Made by a program: the position numbers and the translations under genes
Source: Thielaviopsis euricoi
Lineage: Eukaryota; Ascomycota; Sordariomycetes; Microascales; Ceratocystidaceae
Direction of reading: 5' to 3'
DNA: 64,000 bases
NCBI GenBank assembly: GCA_001599615.1
Contig: BCHJ01000003.1
Span: forward strand, 872,027 to 936,026
Shown here: positions 9,464 through 21,100 of the stretch, piece after piece
Layout of the letters: the number at the start of each line of letters is the position of its first letter
Position numbering within the stretch: position 1 is the stretch's first letter
The notes under the pieces: generated by a model
The model's database searches: none
What the model saw: only the letters and a program-made list of their open reading frames with translations
Told to the model about the DNA's origin: nothing

Positions 9464-11616
9464 TTAGTCAACCTCCTCCATGTTGGAGTCACCAGTCTCA
9501 ACGGCGGGAGCGTCGGCGGGAGCAGCCGAGGTCTCCTCCTCATCGGCATCAATGTTCAGGCCGACCTGGACCAGCTTGTGGATGCGCTCAGCGAAGCTGG
9601 CGGGCTCCTCAATGGTGAAGCCCGAAACCAGCAGCGAGGTCTCGTACAGAAGCTGGACAATCGACTTGACGCTGCGGTCGTTCTGGCCATCAGCTTCAAT
9701 CTTGGTCTTCAGTTCCTTGATGATGGGAGACTTGGGGGAGATCTCGAAGGTCTTCTTGGAAGACATGTACGACGACATGGAGGTGTCACGCAGGGCCTGG
9801 GCCTTCATGATACGCTCCATGTTGGCGGACCAACCGAACTGACCGGTACGGATGGCGCAAGGAGAGCCAACCAGCTTGTGGCTGACAACAACCTTCTCAA
9901 CCTTGTCACCCAGGATCTCCTTCAGCGACTTGGTCAGAGACTCGTACTCCTTCTCCTCGGCCTCACGGGCAGCCTTCTCCTCCTCGGTCTCCTCGAGCTC
10001 GAAGTCCTTGGTGATGTCAACCAGCTTCTTGCCCTCGAACTCCTTGAGCTGAGTCATGGCGTACTCGTCAATGGGGTCAACCAGGAACAGAACCTCGAAG
10101 CCCTTCTCCTTCAGAGAGTCCAGGAAGGGAGACTTGGTCACGGCGTTGATGGACTCGCCAGTGATGTAGTAGATGTTCTGCTGCTGCTCGGGCATGCGGG
10201 TAACGTAGTCGGCCAGCGAGGTCATCTCGTCACCAGACTTGGTCGAGTTGTAGCGGAGCAGCTTGGCCAGGGTGGCGCGGTTCTGAGCATCCTCGTGGAT
10301 ACCGAGCTTCAGGTTCTTGGAGAAGGCAGAGTAGAACTTGTCGAAGTTCTCCTTGTCCTCGGCAATCTCGTTGAAGAGCTCAATCGACTTCTTGACAATG
10401 TTCTTCTTGATGACCTTCATGATCTTGTTCTGCTGCAGGGTCTCACGAGACAGGTTGAGGGGAAGATCCTCAGAGTCGACAACACCCTTGATGAAGCTGA
10501 GCCACTCAGGGACCAGGTCGGTGGCGTCGTCGGTGATGAAGACGCGGCGGACGTACAGCTTGATGTTGTTCTTGGTCTTCTTGGTCTCGAACAGGTCGAA
10601 GGGAGCACGCTTGGGAACGTACAGGATGGCGCGGAACTCAAGCTGACCCTCGACAGAGAAGTGCTTGACAGCCAGGTGGTCCTCCCAGTCGTTGGACAGC
10701 GACTTGTAGAAGGCAGCATACTCCTCCTGGGTGATGTCGGTGGGGTTGCGAGTCCAGATGGGCTTCTGCTTGTTCAGCTCCTCCTCCTCGTTGACGGTCT
10801 CCTTGACCTTCTTGGTCTTGGGCTTCTTCTCCTCAGCCTCGTCATCGACCTCCTCGATCTTGGGCTTCTTGTCATCACCCTCCTCAGTGGCGGCCTCAGC
10901 CTCCTCATCGGGGATCTCCTTCTCAACCTCCTTCTGGACGTGGAGGTAGATGGGGTAGGAGATGAACTCGGAGTGCTTCTTGATGACCTCCTTGATGCGG
11001 CTCTCCTGCAGGTACTCGGTCTGCTCGTCCTTCAGGTACAGGATGATCTTGGTACCGCGGGCAATCTGGGGACCCTCGGTGTCGGCAGTGATGGAGAAAG
11101 TGCCACCGGCAGCGGACTCCCAGACGTACTGCTCGTCATCGTTGTGCTTGGAGATGACCTTGACCTTGTCGGCGACCAGGTAGGCGGAGTAGAAACCGAC
11201 ACCGAACTGACCAATCATGGAAACATCAGCACCGGCAGTCAGGGCCTCCATGAACTGCTTGGTACCGGAGCGGGCAATGGTACCCAGGTTGTTGACCAGG
11301 TCCTATAGCAAAGTTAGTTTGTGGTGTTTCAGAAAGGTACACAGTTATAAAAACTTACGGCCTTGGTGAAACCAATACCAGAGTCCTGGATGGTCAGAGT
11401 CTTGTTCTCCTTGTCGGGGATGATGTCAATGCGGAGATCCTTGTTGGAGTCCAGGACCGAGGGGTCCGACAGGGACTGGTAGCGGATCTTGTCGAGGGCA
11501 TCGGAGGCGTTGGACACCAGCTCTCTGAGGAAGATCTCCTTGTTGGAGTAGACGGTGTTGATGATCAGCGACAGCAGCTGAGAGATCTCAGCCTGGAACT
11601 CGAAAGTCTCGGACAT
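9464..11616 (-). CDS. hsp90: Hsp90 family molecular chaperone
   Basis: Two coding exons, 11359-11616 and 9464-11302, give 698 residues. The intron (11303-11358) has GTAAGT, a CTAAC branch and CTATAG. The protein starts MSETFEFQAEISQLL, carries the N-terminal ATPase motifs NKEIFLRELVSNASDALDKI and GQFGVGFYSAYLVADKV, then an acidic Glu/Lys-rich linker (around residues 210-260), the middle domain and the dimerisation domain. It ends MEEVD, the TPR co-chaperone docking motif of cytosolic Hsp90. Length is normal for the family (about 700). It is an ATP-dependent cytosolic chaperone for kinases and transcription factors. Codon use is strongly biased toward C/G third positions, consistent with high expression. 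A 5'UTR intron lies just upstream (separate entry). Confidence 0.98.
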
Positions 11617-11657
11617 CTTGAATGTGTGTGTGTGTGGGTAGAGGAAAAGAAAGGGGT

Positions 11658-11978
11658 CTAAAAGAGAAATGTGGTTAGTGGACGCTTTTTTAAGAGCAGA
11701 AATAATTTTTGGATAGGCGTCTTAGACTTGAAGTGAGGGGCACAAGCGAGGTGGGATGGATGAGCCACACCCTGCAAATTGTACGTGGGGTAATAGGAAT
11801 TGGGTGCAAGAGCTCTCTATGACGAAAAGATAGTAAAAAGCAATTGGTGTCAAGCCAGACAAATCACAATGAATTTTTTGACTCCAATATACTTTCGAGA
11901 GGCCATAGGGCTAATGCAAGTGCGAAGAGGAATGGCGGGCATAGAAAATTGAATTGTAGCAAAAGAGCAACCACTTAC
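11658..11978 (-). other. Probable 321-nt 5'UTR intron of hsp90
   Basis: On the minus strand a GTAAGTGG donor at 11978 and a CACTAAC branch with a pyrimidine-rich TTTTAG acceptor at 11658 bracket DNA just upstream of the hsp90 ATG (11616). The upstream exon is pyrimidine-rich, and a TATATTTAA element at 12156-12164 would place the start near 12125. Both splice sites match the pattern of the resolved introns in this window. Confidence 0.65.
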
Positions 11979-12571
11979 ATCAAAAAAGTGCGCGGAGAGG
12001 TCAACCAAACAACTGGCACTGTCCTCTTGAAACTAAAGAAAAGAAAAGAAAAAAAAATAAAGACAAAAGAAGAAAAGAAGAGATGTTGGGGAAATTTGAG
12101 ATGGGGAGAAAAAAATAGAGGAAGAGGAGGAAGTGTTTGTGCAGCTTCTGTCTTCTTAAATATAAGTTGATGGGTTCTTTCCAAACGGCGCCAGCGATTC
12201 CATGAGATTCCATCAGCCAAAACAGGTTCATAGCTTAGAGCCCAGCGATGACTGCCTCCTCACATTGCTAGTCAGCCCGCTTCCAGGAACAAACTCTCCA
12301 CAATATGGGCAGTGCCGCCAATTGACTTACTGTGTAGACCCAGTCAGCACTGTACTTGCTTGAAATTGGCAGCTTTTTTTTGTACCAGGGAGGTACCTAT
12401 CAGGGGGTACTTTTTCTGGGTCAGAACGCTGCTTGCGCGAAAATATCCAAGGCTCGTCGCTGATGGAATCGCATAGAAACAAGTGGAGATACCTAGACGG
12501 TACCTGTTCTTCTAAACCCGCCCTCTCTCAATGGCGACGGCGACGGCGACAAACGGCCTTGTTCGTAGGTT

Positions 12572-12613
<42 letters not shown>

Positions 12614-13695
12614 ACGATCTTTTAGTTGTCTCGGTTTACAGAACAATCGAGAATTGGTAAACAATAGAAAATTCTACACAGTACTAATTCCATTTAGCAG
12701 CGAATGGGTGGCAGAAACGGGCAATAGTATTAGTATTGTACACTATGGCGCGTGTGCGCCGTAAGGTGAATTCACGGTAGTACAGTGATAATCTCACGAT
12801 GGGAGCCGGCATTGGATTTGGATGCATCTGACTAGGTAGCCTAGCCTAGCGGTACTGTCTGTACATTTGTTTTGTTTGGGCGTTTGCGCCCAGCTTATTG
12901 CATACTGGTGTTTACAGTACAGTAAATTATATTAAAGCTACACTTTTGCCTAAAGCTTATCAGTGGGGTGAGGCTGTAAGCACCAATGTAGAAAGGCATA
13001 AAACATTACACCACATGCAGCCCAACAGCAAGAAACCACACCAATGTGGATAGTTGAGTTGGTGCCGCTGTAACAGCCCAAAAAGAAAAGAAAAAAATAA
13101 CATCAAGCCAAGCGCGGGGCCCTCTGAGCCAATTGACTGAGGGGTAGCTGATGCTGGCTTCCTGAAATCCCCCCTGTCAATTTTGGAACCTAGCGCTTGA
13201 CTGGGTCTTTTGATGGAGCTTCTGGCAGATTCTATCAGGGAGAAACAGAAAGCGAGAGCTGTGTCCATGCAAACGCAGTCAATTTACAGAACGTTCTAGA
13301 GAGTGCTCGCTTTTTTTTTGGCTGCTGTTGTTTCAGATGCATGATTTGTCTGTTTAACCCTACGAAGTTTTTAGAGATTGCTAGAAATTTCTACAAATGG
13401 AGTTCTGCGCTTGTACTGAATGGCAATTGCATTGGAAATTGCAGAAGTCATAGATCGGAGACTTTTGCTATTCAATGCTTGATCCGATGGTTGTCTAAAT
13501 GTCATAAATCAGTTTTTGAACTTCTCACAGCTTTATGTAGTATTAGGGTTGATGCTACGCAAGCTTATCTTATCTAATCTTATCAAGCCTTAGCTTATTT
13601 TGGGGGAGTTGCAATGAAGTGTAGCATGCTGGCCTGAATAGACCGTAGCAGGTCAATCCAGCAACCTCCAGCAAACACCAAGCTCACAGGCACCA
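11979..13695. other. hsp90 promoter and gene-free spacer
   Basis: The hsp90-proximal part holds the TATA-like element at 12156-12164 and, further up, GAA triplets exactly 10 bp apart at 12466 and 12476 (then GAG at 12486), a weak step-type heat-shock-element pattern. A run of 39 T lies at 12574-12612. From 12620 to 13695 only unconvincing open frames are present, and TTAGGGTT occurs at 13543-13550. Confidence 0.5.
12574..12612. repeat. Poly-T tract (39 nt)
   Basis: Uninterrupted T homopolymer, as given. Confidence 0.85.
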
Positions 13696-14674
13696 ATGGA
13701 AAAGTTCACACAGTTCCGAGACAGAGGCAAGCAACTAACGATATCCCCGCTGAAATCACTCCTTCTAACACGCAACAGGCACCGGCGTCTCGCCGTTTAT
13801 GCCGGTCAAGCCCCGAAAGTTGCTTGTCGGCACACTATTCAAGCCGATTATCTTCCTCGCCCGCCTGCCCATCTTCGTCGCATACTCGGCCGTGTACTTC
13901 CTTGTGCTGCAGTTTCTGCCGCTGCCGCAGTTTCTGCGTAAGATATTTCTATGGACACTGCTCTTCATCCCCGGCGTTTTCTGGGTTGATCTCCAGCTCG
14001 ACGGCGTGCGCCGCGGCACGCTCGCCGCACACCCGGACCGCATCCCGCGCGCCGGCGACATCATCGCTGCCAACTTCACCAGCCCGCTCGACGCGCTCTA
14101 CACTGCCGCTGTGTTCAACCCCGTCTTTACGCTATCGTTCCCCGGCTCGCGCAAGGTTCAGGTGCTCAGCCTACTGGGCGCCGTGATGCACGCGCTCGCG
14201 CCCGTCTCGTCGAAGCCGCCGCCGCCCGACGCGCAGCTGGTCGACATTGCCGACTTGCAGCGCACTTACCGCAACCGAGTGATTCTTGTGTTCCCCGAGT
14301 GCTCCACAACCAACGGGTCGGGCATCCTGCCGCTGAGCCCCAGTGTGGTCTCGGCCAAGGAGAACTCGCGCATCTTCCCCGTCAGTCTGCGCTACATCCC
14401 CAACGATGTGACGACGCCGATTCCCGGAGCGTGGGGGTCGTTCCTGTTTGCGCTGCTGGGCCACTCGTCGATTCGGATCCATGTGCGCATTGCCGAGGCT
14501 GTTGTCAACACTGTGGCGGGCGAGAAGAGCAACGAGGGCCCGATTGCGTACGACGAGGAGGAAGTTATTTCCAAGGTCTGCGATGCGCTGTCTAGATTGG
14601 GTCGTAGTCCCAAGGTTGGCTTGACCCTCAAAGATAAGGAAGCCTTTAGCAAGGCATGGGCGTCCAGAAAGTAG
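13696..14674 (+). CDS. loa1: Lysophosphatidic acid acyltransferase of the Loa1/Vps66 family
   Basis: Two exons, 13696-13726 and 13779-14674, give 308 residues. The intron is a GC-AG intron (GCAAGC donor, CTAAC branch 9 nt before CAG). Splicing it gives MEKFTQFRDRGTGVSPF, matching the expected N-terminus of fungal Loa1/Vps66 proteins; no GT donor preserves frame. A hydrophobic hairpin at about residues 30-80 would anchor it in the ER or lipid-droplet membrane. The acyltransferase core shows ANFTSPLDALY in place of the usual NHxxxxD block, so the catalytic His is not visible and Phe stands there, and VFPECSTTNGSG in place of FPEGT. Yeast Loa1 makes phosphatidic acid from LPA and oleoyl-CoA. The family call is good; activity should not be assumed given the motif. 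The gene is convergent with ilv3. Confidence 0.82.
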
Positions 14675-15023
14675 AGGTTCTTTTGCTTTTATTTGGATTT
14701 ATTTGCCGCTTTTTATAGAAGTAGGAGCTTGTTACCAGTACCAGAATGCACAACAATACGCAATATGTCATCACAATAATCGCAATAATGAAAAAAAAAA
14801 GGAAACAACAAGGAACCGAAATTTGAACATGAAAGAAATTCAACAAATCAATTTTATGCGCCTGAGACCGTTCCTCAGCCTCTCCATAGCCCGCTCGCCC
14901 ATTACACGAGTACCAAGTTATCACGTTGTCTTCGTCTTGATAACCGACTCCTGGGCCTGTTCTAAATACCACTACATATAACCCATGCGCTCACCATATC
15001 CAAGAACATCAGCTGCCGTTGAT
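14675..15023. other. Convergent 3' spacer between loa1 and ilv3
   Basis: AT-rich 349-bp spacer between two stop codons. It must contain both 3'UTRs; no gene is seen. Confidence 0.6.
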
Positions 15024-16917
15024 TTATTTGTCAGTAATGCAGCCGTGGCTGGCATCGCTAACCAGCATGGAGTACTTCTTCAGGGTACCACGCAGAGCCC
15101 ACTCTCTGGGCTGGGGCTTCTTCCACGCGGCACGACGAGCAGCCATCTCCTCCTCCGAGACAACCAGATCCATCAGGCGCTTCTCAGCATCAATGATGAT
15201 CTTGTCGCCATCCTTGGCCAGGGCAATGGGGCCACCGACAAAGGCCTCGGGCGTGACGTGGCCAATCAGGAAACCGTGCGAACCACCCGAGAAGCGACCG
15301 TCGGTGATAAGGGCGCAGTCCTTGCCCAGACCGGCACCCATGATGGCCGACGAGGGCTTCAGCATCTCCGGCATACCGGGACCACCCTTGGGGCCCTCGT
15401 TGCGGATGATGACGACAGTCTTCTCACCCTTCTTGATCTCGCCGCGCTCCAGGGCAGCAATGAAGTCGTCCTCAGCCTCGAAGCAGCGCGCGGAACCCTC
15501 GAAGCGCAGACCCTCCTTGCCGGTAATCTTGGCAACGGAACCGCCGGGCGACAGCGAACCGTACAGAATCTGCAGGTGACCAGTAGGCTTGATGGGCTGG
15601 CTGGCGGGGCGAATGACATCCTGGCCCTCGGGGAAGCCGGGGTGGTCCTCGACGTTCTGCTTCAGGGTCTTGCCGGTAACAGTCATGGTGGAACCGTCAA
15701 TCAGGCCCTCCTTGAGCAGGAACTTGATGACAGCGGGGGTACCGCCAATCTTGTGAATGTCCTCAAAGACGTACTTGCCCGACGGCTTCAGGTCGGCCAG
15801 GAAGGGAGTGCGGTCCGAGACGGCCTGGAAGTCGTCAATGGTCAGCTTGACGCCGACAGCATCAGCCATGGCAATCAGGTGGAGAACAGCGTTGGTGCTG
15901 CCTCCCAGAACGGTGACCAGGGTCATGGCGTTCTCGAAGGCAGTGCGGGTCATGATGTCGCGAGGGCGGATGTCCTCCTTCAGCAGGTTGCGGATGGCGG
16001 GACCAATGCTGGCGCACTCAGCCACCTTCTCGGGCGACTCGGCGGGTCTGGAAGAGCTGCCGGGCATGGTCATACCCAGAATCTCAATGGCCGAGGCCAT
16101 GGTGTTGGCAGTGTACATGCCACCGCAGGCACCGCCACCGGGGCAGGCGTTGCGAATGATGTCATAGCGCTGCTCCTCAGTGATCTCACCGGCAATGTAC
16201 TGGCCGTAGGCCTGGAAGGCGGAGACAATATCAATGGGCTTGCCGTCCATGCTGCAGCCGGGCTTGATGGTACCACCGTAGACCATGATGCTGGGGCGGT
16301 TGACACGGCCCATGGCAATGGCCACACCGGGCATGTTCTTGTCGCAACCGGGGATGGAGATGTTGGCGTCGTACCACTGGCCGTTCATGACGGTCTCGAT
16401 ACTGTCGGCAATGATTTCTCTCGACTGCAGCGAGAAGCGCATGCCGGGAGTACCCATGGAGATACCGTCCGACACACCAATGGTGTTGAAGCGGTACGGC
16501 ACCAGGCCAGCCTCAGCCACGGACTTCTTGATGACCTCGGACTGGGCCAGAATGTGCATGTTGCACGGGTTACCCTCGTACCACACCGACGAGATACCAA
16601 CCTGGGCCTTGTTCATGTCAGCGTCAGACAGACCGGTGGCGTACAGCATAGCCTGCGACGCGCCCTGCGACTTGGGCTGGGTGATGGTGGACGAGATTCT
16701 GTTGAGCTTGGGCTCCTCGAAGCGGGCGGCGGCGGCAGAGAAGAGGCGTCTGTGAGGCAGAAGAAGCAAGCAAAGCTGTTAGCAGGGAGCGCATTGTCGG
16801 TGTCGGCATTGTCATCACATTGCGTCACACCGTCACACGTTTGTTTGAAAGATACCTCTGGGGAGCATTGGCAGCTCTAAGAGCGGGCGCTCCAAGCTGA
16901 AGACACCGGCTAAGCAT
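15024..16917 (-). CDS. ilv3: Dihydroxy-acid dehydratase, mitochondrial
   Basis: Two exons, 16856-16917 and 15024-16749, give 595 residues, the usual length. The intron (16750-16855) runs from GTATCT to CACAG with a CTAAC branch. Exon 1 supplies MLSRCLQLGAPALRAANAPQ, an Arg-bearing mitochondrial presequence that a reading from exon 2 alone would miss. Iron-sulfur and active-site motifs are PGCDKNMPG and CPGGGACGGMYTANTMA; GRFSGGSHGFLIGHV is the C-terminal signature. It dehydrates 2,3-dihydroxy-isovalerate and 2,3-dihydroxy-3-methylvalerate, the third step of valine and isoleucine synthesis in the mitochondrial matrix. The upstream region carries sites expected for amino-acid control (separate entry). 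Confidence 0.97.
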
Positions 16918-18125
16918 TGTGGCGAACGGGGTTGGGTTGAGGATTAGGGATATGGATGGGAAGAGTAAAGAATAAAGATATTTAGATGCTCAAGACTGAG
17001 GATCTAGAGATACAACTCCCGAATATAAATACAAATAAATATGTATATGAATGCTGGAGGGAGGTTGTGAGTCAATGCCTGCCAGTCTCCGTAAAGAATG
17101 GACGTAGCAAATGTTGTGGTTATAGATAATTTAAACGAAACCCGCAAATCACAGGGACAAAACAAACAAAAAAAAATAAAGATCACAGGGAAGATCACAG
17201 GGACACACAAAATTACCGTCCTTGCTAGAAAAAAAAATTGTTATTTTTTTTTTCTTCCCTCCTTGCCGCTAGCTATTTTTTTTTTCTCTCTCTAGCTGTG
17301 ATTTAACAGGGACCGACCTGGCCTTGAATCGCATTTTCTCCAGCAAAATTCTAGGCCGGCCAGGCGGTTTACAGCACCCAACAGCGGCTACAACTGCCCC
17401 ATCAGACCACCCATTTTACGCTGTAAGACGGCAAAGTAGAAAGTCACCAAAGGCGATGTCGGCGTTGCCAGCAGGGTTTTAGCACTTTCCAGCCCATGGG
17501 CCCCACGCGGAGCTGGAGCTCTCAAATATGTGGCTGCTGATTGGCTGTAACCCTGGCTCTGCCTTGTACATGGTAGCGTCAGCGTAATCCGGATCCGGCA
17601 CATGGCTCTAAGCGGGCCCTGACCGGGAGCTTCTGTATCACCAGCTGATTGGCTGTTGGCTACTATAGACCACCACACCACCACCACTATCATCATCACC
17701 ACCACTACCAACTCTATCATCTAATAACCTCCAGAATCGAGAAATGTAAAACTTAAATTGAAAAAAAAGAAAAACCACTAAACACCCCAAAACTCAAGAC
17801 AAAGCAAAAACGCCGCCCGTGACCAGGTATCATTTGAAAAGAACGAAAAAAAAAAGAAGAAAACAAAGAATCATGACGTCGCTTTTAACCCACTTCCCCT
17901 GGGCTGCTCACACACTCACTCAGCCAAACTGTGGCATGCAGACGAGCTACTCCAACCACGACACATTTCTGGCATACTCAAAAACCCATAGCATGGCCCC
18001 GCCCTGGCTACGAGTACGTACCATTGCCACCAAAACCTCACTCCGCTTTCTATGCAAAAAAAAAAAAGAAACAAAAAAGAAAAACAAAATCACCGCTTCT
18101 TCTTCCCCGGTGACCCCCAAGCTTC
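16918..18125 (-). promoter_or_regulatory. ilv3 upstream region with Gcn4, CCAAT and Leu3-type sites
   Basis: This spacer separates ilv3 from the 3' end of the kinesin gene, so it serves ilv3 alone. TGAGTCA (Gcn4/CPC-1 type) is at 17068-17074, 151 bp from the ATG. The 13-mer GCTGATTGGCTGT occurs twice, at 17536 and 17644, each containing a CCAAT box on the minus strand. The palindrome CCGGATCCGG at 17589-17598 fits the Leu3 consensus CCGGNNCCGG and lies between the two CCAAT boxes. No gene is seen. Confidence 0.6.
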
Positions 18126-21100
18126 CTAAGCCTCGCGGAGTTTTCTTGTCGCCTTGGCCGTGCCGATATGCGTGTTGTGCACCTTTGCCGCAAACCGCAA
18201 GCTCGTCAACGTCTCCTTGAGATGGGCTTCCAGCGGCGACATCATGACAAACATGAGCGTCTTGCTGTTGCCGCCCAGAGAGTACTGCAGTAGATGCGTC
18301 AGCTTCGAGTTGCGGTATGGCACGTGTGAGGATCCGCGTCCCAACGCGTCAATCACGTCGCCCAGACACGACAGCGACTTGTTGATGTTCTGTGTTTCCT
18401 TCATCCGGTCGCCCTCGGCCTGTGAGTGCTTGAGCCGCTCCGATCCAGCAAGGTCCACCAGGTTCAGCGTTCCCTCGCAGCGTTCGCCAGTTGCTGCGTT
18501 CTCGCCGAACAGCTTCAGGATGAAGACGCTGTGGGACCGCGACGACCGCTCGTTGGCCTTGGTAGCAGCCACCGATCGGTTGCGCTGTGCCGCCGCCAGC
18601 ATTTGTTCGACGTTTTCCGGTGACGTCAAAGTCACCGTCTTGCAGTTGACGACAGTTGTCTGCTTCCGGAACTCATCGTGCCGAATGTCCAGACGTTTCG
18701 CCCGTGGATCCGCAGGCGTTAGGAGATCGTTGAGCTCCTCGTTGTACACCTCAACAAAGCACCCCTCCATGGTGTAGCTCCAGGACTTTTCCTTGAGTTT
18801 GGTGACCGTCTCGTAAATCATGTGAGTGGCTCGCGGGATCATGCCATCGGGTGACGACATGGTATACGTCTTACCGGAGCCAGTCTGACCGTAGCAAAAG
18901 ATGCACACATTGTATCCATCCAATGCACTCTGCACAAGCTGAGCAATCTCGTCAAAGATCTCATCGTTTTTGATGGCAGGCGAGAAGACACGGTCAAACT
19001 CAAAGGGGTAGTCCTTGCGGGTAACATAGCCAAGGCTGCTCTTTTCCTCTGGTCCCATGACCGAGATCTTGGCAGAAGACTGGTCCGCATCAGGGAACTC
19101 AATCTGAGCAACCTCGCCCTCGAGAGCGTCCACCACTGGGCGGACTCTGCACATGACGCGAATGTTACCCTTGAGCTCCTGATACTTGTTGAACAGGATG
19201 CGACGTTCAGTCTCCTCCTTGTGCAACTTGGTCTTGGCAACCTCCATGGCCTTGAGCGTCTCCTGCAGCTTTGTTTCCATGGATGCAAAAGAATCGCTCT
19301 GGGCCTTGCTGTCGGACTCGAGAAAGTCAATCTGCGACCGAAGAGAGTTAATCTTGGCCTCAAGGGTGACATTGGCCGCCGACAGCTGAGCAATGTTGGC
19401 CTGGAGACTTGACTTGACCGAGTTGCCCAGGGTCACTTCACTCTTGAGGAGCTCAATGCGCGAACGAAGCTCAGCCATCTCTTCGTTCTTCTTGGACATA
19501 TTCGACTCCAGATCCTTGTGTCCGCTAACGAGTTGGGACTTGAGCTCCGCCACCTCGAGATTGCGCTTCTTGCGCTCATCGTCGAGCTCGGCGTTGTGCT
19601 TGCGCTTCAACGATGTCGTCTCCTCCTTCTGGACCGTTTTCAAACGGTCGGCTTCCTGGCGAACAGCCCGCTCGAGGTCTTCCTTGGCATGCTTGTTGGC
19701 GCGGGTCAGCGACTCGACTTCCGTCTTATGCTTCCACGATTCGTCGTCGAGTTTGCGCTTCAGTTGGCTGGCCTCTTCGCGGTACTTCTGGACGTCGGAC
19801 TCCAGGCTCGCAACCTTCTTCTCGTATCGATCGCGCTCGGACTCTTGCTCGGAGACTGTGGATAACTTGTAAGCATGGTATTCCCTTTACAATGGATTGA
19901 GGTCTTGCTGATTACTTACTTCTTGACTTGAGCATGGAGATTGTGGTCTCCATGACCGAGCGATCCGACACCGTGTCATTGAGGGCAGTCTTGAGCTGTG
20001 AAAACTGCTGCTCAATGTTGATGAGGCGATTATCGACATCAAAAGCTGCATAGTTTCTAGTGTTAGACGCTTTTGTCAAAAATCGCGTGGGGCAAGGAGA
20101 GGACGTCGTGGTATCTTTCGCCGTGGACCGCAATGCGCTATGGAAAGTTTCCACTCTAGTGGGTAACTTAAGCGCCGTATTGGGCGCTCGCGCCGTATAG
20201 AGGGGCTTTCTCGTCGACTTGACTGGTATGCGCATTGGCGTTGATGGTTCGCGCTCTAAAAGCAGCCGGCGTAACTTCGCGCCAGCTGGGGGCGGGTGGA
20301 TCATCGACGATGACTGCGTCACAGAGCCGCTGGGCTTCTGGATAATAGCGTCGTTTGTCGATTCGACATTTTCGCAAACCTTGTTGCGTTTGTCGTCTGG
20401 TTCCCTTTGATTTTCGTCCATGTTTAAACATTGACGCTCTTCTTTCTCGTCGTGCGCCACCTCGCCTTTTTCTTTCTTGTGCACGTCTTCATCATCTTCT
20501 TCCTGCTTCTCGTGCTTATTTCCGCTTTCTTCTTCGTACTCTTCCTCTCCTTCGTCGATCAAGTTCTCGTCATTGCTGTCCTCCTTGAGCGACAGGCTGG
20601 CAAAGAACCCACTCAAAGACGAGATCCGTGGCTTCACAGATCTCGTTTTAGGCATTGGGATAGCCGAGTATTTTCTGATTGGCGTCGGGAGTGCTGACGG
20701 GCGGGGGATCCGAAAAGACGTGGGTTTAGGAAGCCTACCAGTCTTCTGTTCCTTCTCCTTCTCAGCAGCGGCAGCTTCGGCGGCAGCGGCGGCGGCGGCA
20801 GCAGCAGCAGTAGCAGCAGCCGTGTCAACGACAGGAGCTGCTGAGGTAGAAGCAGCTTGTTCCGGGGCAGCCGGCTCGGTGCGCGCGCTGAGGGCTGTTA
20901 GTGGTCTCCCGGAGACCTGTGATCGTGTGCGTGGTCGTAGGTTTCGCGTGGACTGGGCGGTTTTTGGTCGATCGTAGGGACCTGGGCGTTCTATACCCCC
21001 AAAAGCGGACTTCGCTCCGTTCGCGGACCTCGTAGTCCTAGCAGGTGGTCTAACGCGTGAGGTAGAAGGTGCTTTGAGCTGTGGACAGATGGCGTTAGTA

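Noticed and set aside
9578..11308. 576-codon open frame antisense to hsp90
   Set aside because: A shadow of strongly biased codon use in hsp90; Leu/Val/Gly/Asp-rich with no domain.
12466..12488. Step-type heat-shock element upstream of hsp90
   Set aside because: Only two exact GAA units at 10-bp spacing and one mismatch; too weak to list as a site.
13197..13577. 126-codon open frame before loa1
   Set aside because: No recognisable motif and composition like flanking noncoding DNA.
14985..16880. 631-codon open frame antisense to ilv3
   Set aside because: Mirror of the ilv3 coding frame; low-complexity and no homology signature.
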